This document shows, piece by piece, positions 52,715 through 60,657 of a DNA stretch of 64,000 bases; positions within the stretch are counted from its first letter, which is position 1, and each line of letters starts with the position of its first letter. Below the pieces are notes generated by a model, which saw only the letters and a list, made by a program, of their open reading frames with translations, made no database searches and was not told the origin of the DNA. The position numbers and the translations under genes were made by a program. Source of the DNA: JACKHO01 sp041398745 (GTDB lineage: Bacteria; Planctomycetota; Planctomycetia; Planctomycetales; Planctomycetaceae); NCBI GenBank assembly GCA_041398745.1, contig JAWKUB010000003.1, positions 186,001 to 250,000 on the forward strand. Direction: 5' to 3'.

Positions 52715-54208
52715 ATGCGAATTGGCCTGATAGCACTCCTGCACGAGTCAAACACGTTTTCGCATCAGCCAACCACGTTAGAGTCATTCCGTCAGAACCT
52801 GCTGCTGACTGGCGAACCAATTCGCAACGCGCTGGCCGAGGCGCATCACGAAGTGGGGGGATTCTTTGCTGGACTTGATGAGTCTGGTGCCGAAGCGGTG
52901 CCACTGTTCGCAGCGCGGGCTCTGCCGTCCGGCACAATTGCTTCCACCGAATTTGACGTACTTGTCGACATGATGCTCGAAGCTGTCCGCGCGGCAGGAA
53001 CACTTGATGGAATTCTCGTTGCGCCGCACGGCGCCACAGTCAGCGAAGAATTCCCAGACGCCGATGGCCATTGGCTCTCAGTGCTTCGCAAGGAAGTGGG
53101 TGATGCCATACCAATCATCGGTACGCTCGATGCACATGCAAACCTGTCCCCACTCATGGTCAATTCCTGTAACGCGCTCGTTGCGTATCGTACGAATCCT
53201 CACCTCGACCAGCGGGCACGAGGAATCGAGGCGGCCAGATTAATGGTCCAGACGGTGCGAGGTGAAATCTCACCCGTGATGGCCGCGGCCTATCCCCCCA
53301 TGGCCATCAGCATCGACCGGCAGTGCACCGACGAACCGCACTTGCAACCGTTGTACTCATTCGCAGACGAACAATTGAAAGTCGACGGCGTACTCTCCAA
53401 CAGTATTTTGCTGGGATTCCCCTACGCCGACGTGGCAGAAATGGGATCGGCGGTCATTGTGGTCACGAACGGTGACAAATCATTAGCACAGCGTATGGCA
53501 AACCATCTCGCCGAATCCATGTGGTCCATACGGCACGATCTGGCAGGAGAATTTACCTCAGTCAACGAAGCTCTCTCGCAGTGTGCCGACATCTCCACTC
53601 GCATTTGCCTTTTGGACATGGGAGACAATGTGGGGGGCGGTTCTGCGGCTGATGGCACCGAACTGCTGGCTGCAATACATGAACGCCGCATCGGTCCAGC
53701 CTTTGGCTGCATTTTTGATCCTGAATCTGTCGAGATCTGCGAACAGGCGGGAGTGGGTCAGCGTGTTCATTTGAACGTTGGCGGCAAGACAGACAACCTG
53801 CACGGTGCACCAATCGAAGTTGAAGTGACCGTCAAATCGTTGTCCGAAGGGAAATTCACAGAACCACAGCCAAGGCATGGCGGGATTACAGAATTTGATC
53901 AGGGACGCACGGCGATTTGCGAAACCGACACGGGGCTCACACTCATGCTGACCTCGCTCCGCATGGTGCCGTTCAGTTTGCAACAACTTTACAGTTGCGG
54001 TGTTGATCCCAAACAGTTTCGCTTGCTGGTCGCAAAAGGTGTGAACGCTCCCATCGCGGCGTATCGGGATGTGTGTGATCAATTTATTCGAGTGAACACG
54101 CTGGGATCAACTTGTGCGGACATGTCCCGGCTAACCTACGAACATCGACGTCGTCCACTGTTTCCACTCGAGCAGGACGCCGCTTACCCCCAAGGAATAA
54201 CAACATGA
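52715..54208 (+). CDS. M81-family metallopeptidase-like protein (MlrC type)
   Basis: A 497-residue protein of the microcystinase C group, which cleaves small peptides or modified amino-acid compounds. Zinc-ligand regions: LLHESNTFSHQPT near 8-20, GTLDAHANLSPLM near 135-147 and RTNPHLDQRARG near 160-171. The C-terminal MlrC domain contains CLLDMGDNVGGGSAADGTEL near 304. The start is ATG at 52715 (MRIGLIALLHE), as the 16 codons upstream do not look coding. Its TGA overlaps the next ATG (ATGA). True substrate unknown; many planctomycetes carry this family without microcystin degradation. Confidence 0.9.
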   Translation: MRIGLIALLHESNTFSHQPTTLESFRQNLLLTGEPIRNALAEAHHEVGGFFAGLDESGAEAVPLFAARALPSGTIASTEFDVLVDMMLEAVRAAGTLDGILVAPHGATVSEEFPDADGHWLSVLRKEVGDAIPIIGTLDAHANLSPLMVNSCNALVAYRTNPHLDQRARGIEAARLMVQTVRGEISPVMAAAYPPMAISIDRQCTDEPHLQPLYSFADEQLKVDGVLSNSILLGFPYADVAEMGSAVIVVTNGDKSLAQRMANHLAESMWSIRHDLAGEFTSVNEALSQCADISTRICLLDMGDNVGGGSAADGTELLAAIHERRIGPAFGCIFDPESVEICEQAGVGQRVHLNVGGKTDNLHGAPIEVEVTVKSLSEGKFTEPQPRHGGITEFDQGRTAICETDTGLTLMLTSLRMVPFSLQQLYSCGVDPKQFRLLVAKGVNAPIAAYRDVCDQFIRVNTLGSTCADMSRLTYEHRRRPLFPLEQDAAYPQGITT

Positions 54209-55281
54209 GCATTTGGCGCTGGGCAGATTTACTCGAACCCATTCCCGAACAGGCACGACTGACACTCGGCGAGGGAGACACGCCGCTTGTTCGCTCGCGG
54301 AAAATTGGACCCGCCGCCGGTTTGCAGAATTTGTATTTCAAGCTGGAACATGGAAACGCCACCGGGTCATACAAGGACCGCTTCGGATTCATGGCGGTGT
54401 CGCACATGCTGGGCCAGGGGAAGACGCGCTGCCTGGCTACGTCGAGTGGAAACACGGGAGCCGCTCTGGCTGCCTACTGCGCTGCAGCGGGAATTGAATG
54501 CCATATCGCAATTGTGGAAGGAGCACCACTTGACAAGCTGCAACAAATGATGGCTTACGGTGCCCACATTGCTCGCTTCAAAGGTTTCGGGACTGATGCA
54601 ACCACAACTCGACACGTCTTCGAACTGCTGAAACAGCAGGGAAATCGCCCCGACACGGCCCTGCAAATCAGTGCGTTTGTTTACAGCCCGGCCGGGATGT
54701 CCGGCGTGCAAACCATGGCCTACGAACTTGCTGAGCAATTGCCGACAGGCATAGACCACGTTTTCTGTCCCGCTGGCGGCGGTGGAGCGTGTGTGGCGCT
54801 GGCCCGTGGATTTCAGCAACTCAAAAGTCGCAGCCGCATCGACCAACTACCAGCCGTTGAGTGTGTTCAGCCGGAAGGGAATAACACCATCGCAGGACCG
54901 CTGCGCGATGGGAAAGAATTCGCACAAGATGTCGCCTGCACCACACGAGTAAGCGGCCTGCAGGTGGCCAGTGTTGTTGATGGGCATCTCGCCGTACAGG
55001 AATGCCGCGCCACGGGTGGAACAGGCCACCTCGTAACAGATGAACAAGTCTGGGAAGTCCAACGCAGACTCGCCCGTGAAGAGGGAATTTTCACCGAACC
55101 CGCTGGGGCAGTCGCCCTCGCAGGCGCATTGCGAGCCGCCCAGAATGGCGAAATTTCCCCGAATGCAACCTGCGTTTGCATTGTCTCCGGCTCCGGATTC
55201 AAAGACGCCAAAGCAATCGACCGCATGAACCAGGACGTCGACTGCCCACTGCTCGATGCTGAGGCCATCAACGACTGGTAG
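54205..55281 (+). CDS. Threonine-synthase-like PLP-dependent enzyme
   Basis: A 358-residue fold-type II PLP enzyme. The PLP lysine is in LEHGNATGSYKDRFGFMAVS (Lys near 56), with the phosphate-holding ATSSGNTGAALAAYCAAAG near 78-96, FCPAGGGGACVAL near 190, and EGIFTEPAGAVALAGAL near 293. Threonine synthase converts O-phosphohomoserine to threonine, but the related threonine dehydratase, diaminopropionate lyase and cysteate synthase are possible. It is translationally coupled to the MlrC-type gene, not to threonine genes, so a dedicated catabolic role is more likely. Convergent with the RidA gene (9-base gap). Confidence 0.86.
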   Translation: MSIWRWADLLEPIPEQARLTLGEGDTPLVRSRKIGPAAGLQNLYFKLEHGNATGSYKDRFGFMAVSHMLGQGKTRCLATSSGNTGAALAAYCAAAGIECHIAIVEGAPLDKLQQMMAYGAHIARFKGFGTDATTTRHVFELLKQQGNRPDTALQISAFVYSPAGMSGVQTMAYELAEQLPTGIDHVFCPAGGGGACVALARGFQQLKSRSRIDQLPAVECVQPEGNNTIAGPLRDGKEFAQDVACTTRVSGLQVASVVDGHLAVQECRATGGTGHLVTDEQVWEVQRRLAREEGIFTEPAGAVALAGALRAAQNGEISPNATCVCIVSGSGFKDAKAIDRMNQDVDCPLLDAEAINDW

Positions 55282-55290
55282 ACTTTGACC

Positions 55291-55683
55291 TTACTCGCCC
55301 GGCACGACGGCAATGCATTCCACTTCGTAGCGAAGAGTTGCTGGCAGGCAATTCGTAATTGTGGTGCGGGCGGGGCGGGGTTCGTGGAAGTATTCGGCGT
55401 AGAGTCGGTTGTACTCGGCGAGGTCGGAGTCGTCGCGGACGTAGTTTCGCGTCTGGATGATGTGACACAAATCACAGCCGGCAGTCTTCAGCACGGCCCT
55501 CACGTTTTCGATGGAGCGGCGGAATTCTCCTTCGAATGAGTCGGACACAATCTTGCCTTGGGCATCGACGGACGCCTGCCCCGACACAAACACGAGGTTG
55601 CCGACGACAACACAGGGACTGAACGGTAAATGGGAGACGGGCGTATCGGCGTCAACGGGATAGCGAACTGCAGGTTGGTTCAT
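55291..55683 (-). CDS. RidA-family reactive enamine/imine deaminase
   Basis: A 130-residue protein from the ATG at 55683 (MNQPAVRYPVDADTPVSHLP). RidA motifs: GNLVFVSGQASVDAQGKIV near 29-46, FRRSIENVRAVLKTAGCDL near 55-73, TRNYVRDDSDLAEYNRLYAE near 79-98, RPARTTITNCLPA with the key Arg near 106, and YEVECIAVVPGE at the end with the conserved Glu. It hydrolyses imine intermediates released by PLP or dehydratase enzymes. Last gene of the minus-strand operon (58 bases after the MFS gene), fitting dehydratase-linked catabolism. Confidence 0.9.
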   Translation of the reverse strand: MNQPAVRYPVDADTPVSHLPFSPCVVVGNLVFVSGQASVDAQGKIVSDSFEGEFRRSIENVRAVLKTAGCDLCHIIQTRNYVRDDSDLAEYNRLYAEYFHEPRPARTTITNCLPATLRYEVECIAVVPGE

Positions 55684-55741
55684 GGTGTGATCTTTATCAA
55701 TGAGGGTGAAAACATATCTCTGTTGAAAGCACTGCCGGGTA

Positions 55742-57025
55742 TTACTCAATTTTCTTGTTCGCGTTAATCCCCAAGGCTGCGATGAACGCGAACAGATAGC
55801 CAAGTGCCAGCAGTAGGAACACTTCATGCCAGTCGCCGTTGCTATCCCAGTTTTTGAGTGCGTACGGAATGAGTTGGGCGATGGCCGCTCCGCCGAGGTT
55901 GCCCCACATGTTCCCCCAGCCGAAGACGGCAGCGGTGTTCTTGCCTCCGACATCTTGCATGTAAGCCCAAATGGCAGGAACGCTCAAGTCGGTGAAGAAT
56001 GCGACGAGCGACGCCGCAATGACAAAGTGCCACGCCGACTGCAGGTAGAGACACGAAAGATAGGCCAGAACGGCGAAGACATAACAAGCTGCTGCGGGAG
56101 CCGAGCGTCCCCAGCGGCGACCGAGAAACCGTTTTGCAATATCTGTCAGCGGGCCACCCAACAACATCCCGACAATGCCTGAGGTGAGAATGATCGTCGA
56201 CATCAACCCACCCGTGTTGTCATCAACACCCTTTACCTTCTTCAGGTAGGTCGGTAACCAGGTGATGAGAAATACCCAGCCAACATTGATTCCAAACTGC
56301 AGTACACACATCAGCCACATGGTGCCGCTGCAGAGCAGTGAGAGGACGGGGGGAAGTTTTGGCGGGCCACTTTCAGTGGCCTCAACATCCTCTGCCGTCA
56401 CGTACTCGCGTTCAGCCCCGTTGCAGGCGGGATGTTCTGCTGGCGACTCGCGACAAATCCACCAAAAATAGATTGCAACTGCAAACCCAACAATCCCGTA
56501 GAGCCCCAGCACTTCGCGCCAATCGAGCTGGAAGGGGAGGAGTTTCGTGGTCACCAGCCATGTCGTCAGCACTGGGGCAAGTGCTCCACCTAACCGACCG
56601 CCAACGGATACGACACTACTGGCCGTCCCCCTCTGCGAGAGTGGCATCCAGCGTTTGATGAGACTTCCCGCCGTGGGATAACAGCCCGCCTGCGCCAGGC
56701 CAAACAGCAGTCTCGCCACAAGGAGCATCAGGAAACTGTTCGCCAGCCCGGTCATAATGGTACAGAGTGACCAAACGGCAATGTAGAACGGCAGCATCTT
56801 TCGCGCGCCGAAACGGTCTGAAAGCCAACCCGCTGGAACCTGCGCCAGTGCGTACGAGAAGAAGAACGCTGACAAAATTGCACCCTTCTGTCCGTCCGTC
56901 AGCGAGAGCGCATGCTGAAATGAGTCCAGTTTCGCAATCTCCCCCATGCAAATTCGATCAAGGTACAGAATGACTGCGGCAACGGTGGTCGCGGCAATAA
57001 CGTGATACCGGACTTTTGTCTGCAT
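55742..57025 (-). CDS. MFS transporter, probable organic/sugar-acid importer
   Basis: A 427-residue protein with about 12 hydrophobic helices, from the ATG at 57025 (MQTKVRYHVIAATTVAAVIL). The MFS motif A appears as GWLSDRFGARKMLPF (after helix 2), and LFGLAQAGCYPTAGSLIKRW (helix 4) with SQRGTASSVVSVGGRLGGAL fits the anion:cation symporter (ExuT/GudP-like) group, which imports hexuronates and glucarate. A cytoplasmic Glu-rich loop sits near residues 200-225. It lies 10 bases after the mandelate-racemase-type gene in one operon. Substrate is inferred from its neighbours. Confidence 0.9.
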   Translation of the reverse strand: MQTKVRYHVIAATTVAAVILYLDRICMGEIAKLDSFQHALSLTDGQKGAILSAFFFSYALAQVPAGWLSDRFGARKMLPFYIAVWSLCTIMTGLANSFLMLLVARLLFGLAQAGCYPTAGSLIKRWMPLSQRGTASSVVSVGGRLGGALAPVLTTWLVTTKLLPFQLDWREVLGLYGIVGFAVAIYFWWICRESPAEHPACNGAEREYVTAEDVEATESGPPKLPPVLSLLCSGTMWLMCVLQFGINVGWVFLITWLPTYLKKVKGVDDNTGGLMSTIILTSGIVGMLLGGPLTDIAKRFLGRRWGRSAPAAACYVFAVLAYLSCLYLQSAWHFVIAASLVAFFTDLSVPAIWAYMQDVGGKNTAAVFGWGNMWGNLGGAAIAQLIPYALKNWDSNGDWHEVFLLLALGYLFAFIAALGINANKKIE

Positions 57026-57035
57026 GGAATTCTCC

Positions 57036-58274
57036 CTACTCGCTACGGCGGAACCGATTCTGTCCGGGCTCAAACAGAGACGGAAGGAATGCGGTTCCCA
57101 GCCCCGGATCTGTCGGAGCATTCAGACGGCCATTTTCGATGGACGGCTGACGGTCAATGAGACGTTCGTAAAACGTACGGATGTGAGCTCGAACCGTTTC
57201 CTGAAACACGACATTCTGCGACGCCACGGCACAATGCAAACCGGAATACAACGTAATCGGCCCCGTACAGTCGTGCATGGTGGCTGGCACATTGAAGGTT
57301 TGAGCCAATTCGATAATGCGCCGCGTCTCGCTAATTCCCCCGGCCCAGGTGGGGTCGACCATGACGTAATCGGCGGCTCCGGCCTGCAGCAAAGTGAGAT
57401 AAGCCGGGCGACCAAGCAGCATTTCCGTGGCGGCAATCGGCATTCCGCTTTGCCTGCGGAAATCTGCAAGTGTTTGGGCGTTTTCGACGCGGAGTACATC
57501 TTCCAGCCAGAGTGGTCGGATTTCCTTGAGTGCTTCGGCCAGTCGTAGTGCGGCGGGCAGAGTAAAGAAGGCGTGGCCTTCAATCATGATTTCAATTTGA
57601 TTTCCAACTCGCTCACGGATTTCACGGAGCGGTCGCATCCCCGCCTCGACATCAGCGGCAGACATATAGAGCCCCCCGTCGCGATGTGCGTACCTGTCGA
57701 ACGGCCACACCTTCATGCCGGCAATTCCTTCGGCGACAAGTTCCTCGGCCAAATCACCCGCGGCATGAATGGAAGACCAGTTGTCCTGCAGTGGTCCAGG
57801 TTGTCCTTCATCACCATATCCCGGCCAGCCGGGATGCTTTGGTGCCGCCGCATCTGCCTGCTTGATTGCCCCATAGCCTGGGCCACCACAGGTATTGTAA
57901 ATCCGCACCTTGGACTGCACGGCCCCACCCAGAAGTTTCCAGACAGGCTGTCCGCAGGCTTGTCCGAGAATATCCCACAGCGCCACATCGATTGCGGAGA
58001 GTGCTCGCATTTCAGCGCCTGGCGTGCCGAAGGCGGTACAGCGTTCGTAGAGAAATCGCCAATGGGCTTCGATGTCGGTCGCCTCCGCCCCGAGTAAGCG
58101 CTCGGCCATCCAGTCGTGAATGAGCGCCTCAATGGCGTGCGGGGTGTAGTAAGTTTCGCCGCAGCCGATGAGTCCGTCGTCGGTGTGAATCCGCACGAGG
58201 ATGAGGTTCGGCATAATGGAATTGGGAACCGACGTTTCAATTGCGGTAATTCTGGGCATGTCGTCTCGATGCAA
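57036..58274 (-). CDS. Mandelate racemase/muconate lactonizing enzyme-family dehydratase
   Basis: A 412-residue enolase-superfamily enzyme; start ATG at 58274 or Met6 (58259, MPRITAIETSVPN). The capping domain is residues 1-130 (IGCGETYYTPHAIEALIHDW, ALSAIDVALWDILGQACGQP). Metal ligands are on successive strands: EIMIEGHAFF, PLWLEDVL and IAATEML. DPTWAGGISETRRI and the late His in MHDCTGPITLYSG are typical of the acid-sugar dehydratases (galactonate, rhamnonate and similar). GMKVWPFDRY resembles the K/H-type base strand. It dehydrates an aldonic acid to a 2-keto-3-deoxy acid; substrate unknown. One base from the mannonate-dehydratase-like gene. Confidence 0.9.
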   Translation of the reverse strand: MHRDDMPRITAIETSVPNSIMPNLILVRIHTDDGLIGCGETYYTPHAIEALIHDWMAERLLGAEATDIEAHWRFLYERCTAFGTPGAEMRALSAIDVALWDILGQACGQPVWKLLGGAVQSKVRIYNTCGGPGYGAIKQADAAAPKHPGWPGYGDEGQPGPLQDNWSSIHAAGDLAEELVAEGIAGMKVWPFDRYAHRDGGLYMSAADVEAGMRPLREIRERVGNQIEIMIEGHAFFTLPAALRLAEALKEIRPLWLEDVLRVENAQTLADFRRQSGMPIAATEMLLGRPAYLTLLQAGAADYVMVDPTWAGGISETRRIIELAQTFNVPATMHDCTGPITLYSGLHCAVASQNVVFQETVRAHIRTFYERLIDRQPSIENGRLNAPTDPGLGTAFLPSLFEPGQNRFRRSE

Positions 58275-58275
58275 T

Positions 58276-59229
58276 TCAGGAGGGTTGAGTGCCGTCTAGC
58301 AATCCGCGTATATATCCAAAGGCAAAAAGTCGCCCCTGCATGGTGTAGCCCGGTTCGCCGTCATCTTCCCCTTCCAGTTGCGGAACATGGTCGGGTCTGA
58401 TGGGACCATTGAATCCCACTTCGCGGTACGCGCGAATTGCTGCCGCCATATCGGTCGGCCCATTGTCATGGAACGTCTCGGCGAATGCTTCGGGCGTACC
58501 CTTCACATCACGAAAATGCACGTACGCAATGTGCTTTCCCAGTCGCCGAATGGTAGCCGGAACGTCGACGCCCATGGTTGCGAACGTCCCCTGACAAAAG
58601 CAAATAGCGTTGCGGGGACTGGGAACCAGAGCCACGAGCCGCTCAAAGCTCTCGACGGAATTCATAATGCGGGCCTTCCCCTGAAACTCCGGCAGGGGAG
58701 GATCATCGGGATGCATGGCCAGCGTCACACCTGCCGCTTCGGCCACAGGTATGACTTCCTGCAGAAACCGTTCGAGGTTCGTCCAGAGTTCCTCGCCACC
58801 GAGCGGCGAAACGGAGGCGGCCTGGTGCGTGTTCAGCGAAATAGCATGTTCGGCATCGACCAGCTTGAAGGCCGTGACTTTCGCACCACCTCGCTCGGGG
58901 GCATCAAGCTGCGTGCGTACCCAGTCGGTACCCGACATGAAGTTGTAGCAGAGAATTGGAATGCCGACGTCACCCATGTGCCTGATGAGAGACTTCATTG
59001 CCGCTAGTTCGCGACCGCCATGGTCAGTGCCGGTCTTGATGTTCTCGATGGGCAAATAGCCCTCTATCGAAAACAGTTCCAATCCGTGTGCATTGACCTT
59101 GAGTCGAATGTCGCGCACATCCTGGAACTTGGGGCCGGGATAGCGCGAGACAACACCTTCGACACCACATTGCGCCGCCAGACGCATGTTTGTGACGTTG
59201 AGTGGCGTGAGAACGGTGGCCAGCTTCAT
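58276..59229 (-). CDS. uxuA: Mannonate dehydratase-like (UxuA family) protein
   Basis: A 317-residue TIM-barrel protein of the xylose isomerase-like superfamily. UxuA motifs: IPILCYNFMSGTDWVRTQLD near 90-109, VTLAMHPDDPPLPEFQGKAR near 164-183 (metal-binding His/Asp), ICFCQGTFATMGVD near 207, and IAYVHFRDVKGTPEAFAETF near 233, followed by HDNGPTDM. Known UxuA converts D-mannonate to 2-keto-3-deoxygluconate. Its ATG overlaps the TGA of the DUF1501 gene, and the next gene starts 1 base after its stop. At 317 residues it is shorter than E. coli UxuA (394), so the activity could be on a related acid. Confidence 0.88.
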   Translation of the reverse strand: MKLATVLTPLNVTNMRLAAQCGVEGVVSRYPGPKFQDVRDIRLKVNAHGLELFSIEGYLPIENIKTGTDHGGRELAAMKSLIRHMGDVGIPILCYNFMSGTDWVRTQLDAPERGGAKVTAFKLVDAEHAISLNTHQAASVSPLGGEELWTNLERFLQEVIPVAEAAGVTLAMHPDDPPLPEFQGKARIMNSVESFERLVALVPSPRNAICFCQGTFATMGVDVPATIRRLGKHIAYVHFRDVKGTPEAFAETFHDNGPTDMAAAIRAYREVGFNGPIRPDHVPQLEGEDDGEPGYTMQGRLFAFGYIRGLLDGTQPS

Positions 59230-60605
59230 GCGATGATCTCGTGGACGACCTGGCCATAGACATCTGTCAGACGGTAGTCGCGACCTGCGTGTCGGAATGT
59301 CAATCGTTCATGGTCGAGTCCCAGCAGGTGCAGTATGGTGGCGTGTAAATCATGTACGTGAACCTTGTCGACTGCCGCCTTGAATCCGAACTCATCGGTC
59401 TCGCCATAGGTCATGCCACCCTTCACTCCGCCTCCCGCCATCCACATGGTGAATCCATGATGGTTATGATCGCGCCCGTTTCCATTCTCAGACGTCGGCG
59501 TGCGCCCGAACTCTCCACCCCAGACGACGAGCGTGTCTTCGAGTAATCCTCGCTGCTTCAAATCGGTGAGCAAGGTGGCAATCGGCTGATCAATATCCTT
59601 ACACAAATTAGGCACTGATTCGTTGTGCTTGGAATGTGTATCCCACGGCTGGCCATTGCCGTAATACACCTGCACAAACCGCACGCCCCGCTCGACAAGC
59701 CGCCGGGCCAGCAGGCATCCGTTGGCGAAGTGGCCGCTGCCGTAAGCCTCCCGCGTTTCCTTGGTTTCACGATTCAAATCGAAAGCTTCACTCCCCTGAA
59801 ACTGCATGCGATAGGCGGTTTCAATGGCCTGGCTCCGCGCGTCGAGGCTGGAAGTTTCGGAACGGGTCTGGAAGTGTGCCGAGTTGAGTTGCCGCAACAA
59901 GTCCAACTGCCGCCGCTGCGTTTGTGCATCGAGCGTGGAATTGGTGAGATGCGGAATCATCGTGGCAGGATCGATTTTCGAGTGGTTGATGTACGTTCCC
60001 TGAAACGACGACGGAAGAAATGCACTGTTCCACAAAATCGAAAACCGGACGGGCCGACCGGGACACAACACGACGTAGCCGGGCAAGTCAGGATTCTCAG
60101 TCCCCAATCCGTACAGGAACCACGCGCCCATGCTGGGACGCGTTGGCACAATGGTGCCATTGTTCATTTGCAGCAGTGCCGGACCATGATTGGGATTGTC
60201 TGCATGCATGGATCGCAGCACGCAAATGTCATCAATGCACTGACTCAGCTTGGGCAGCAGTTCGCTGACGGGCACACCACTTTCGCCGCTCGGCTGAAAC
60301 TTGAATGGTGACGGGAGCAGGCCTCCCGTCGGACGTTCGGTGACGAGATCAGCACCTTCGGGACGTTGCCCGGAATACTTCTCCAGCGCCGGTTTGGGAT
60401 CGAACAAATCCCCCTGAAACGGGCCGCCGTTCATAAACAGGTGGATGACCCGTTTGGCCCGGGGCGCGAAATGCGGCCCATTCGACAAAGCTGAGGAAGA
60501 AAGCTGGGCACCTTCAGCGGACAGCAACTGGGCCAGTCCGAGCATACCAATTCCACCTCCCAGCTTGAGGAGGTGGCGTCGGTCGAGTGAGTGGTCGGTA
60601 ATCAT
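59226..60605 (-). CDS. DUF1501 exported protein (sulfatase-like fold)
   Basis: A 459-residue protein with the Tat-like start DRRHLLKLGGGIGMLGLAQL. Motifs match the paralogue at 37218-38708: KRVIHLFMNGGPFQGDLFDP, MHADNPNHGPALLQMNNG, ARRLVERGVRFVQVYYGNGQ, LVVWGGEFGRTPTSENGNGR, DHNHHGFTMWMAGGGVKGGM and HDLHATILHLLGLDHE. Function undefined; the phosphatase/sulfatase-type fold suggests handling of phosphorylated or sulfated sugar. It is 52 bases after the PSCyt1 gene and overlaps the UxuA-like gene by 4 bases, linking exported and cytoplasmic steps. Confidence 0.92.
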   Translation of the reverse strand: MITDHSLDRRHLLKLGGGIGMLGLAQLLSAEGAQLSSSALSNGPHFAPRAKRVIHLFMNGGPFQGDLFDPKPALEKYSGQRPEGADLVTERPTGGLLPSPFKFQPSGESGVPVSELLPKLSQCIDDICVLRSMHADNPNHGPALLQMNNGTIVPTRPSMGAWFLYGLGTENPDLPGYVVLCPGRPVRFSILWNSAFLPSSFQGTYINHSKIDPATMIPHLTNSTLDAQTQRRQLDLLRQLNSAHFQTRSETSSLDARSQAIETAYRMQFQGSEAFDLNRETKETREAYGSGHFANGCLLARRLVERGVRFVQVYYGNGQPWDTHSKHNESVPNLCKDIDQPIATLLTDLKQRGLLEDTLVVWGGEFGRTPTSENGNGRDHNHHGFTMWMAGGGVKGGMTYGETDEFGFKAAVDKVHVHDLHATILHLLGLDHERLTFRHAGRDYRLTDVYGQVVHEIIA

Positions 60606-60657
60606 CGGTGGGACTCTCTCGGGGGATGATAAGGCGGGGACGTTCAGGTGGGATCAC

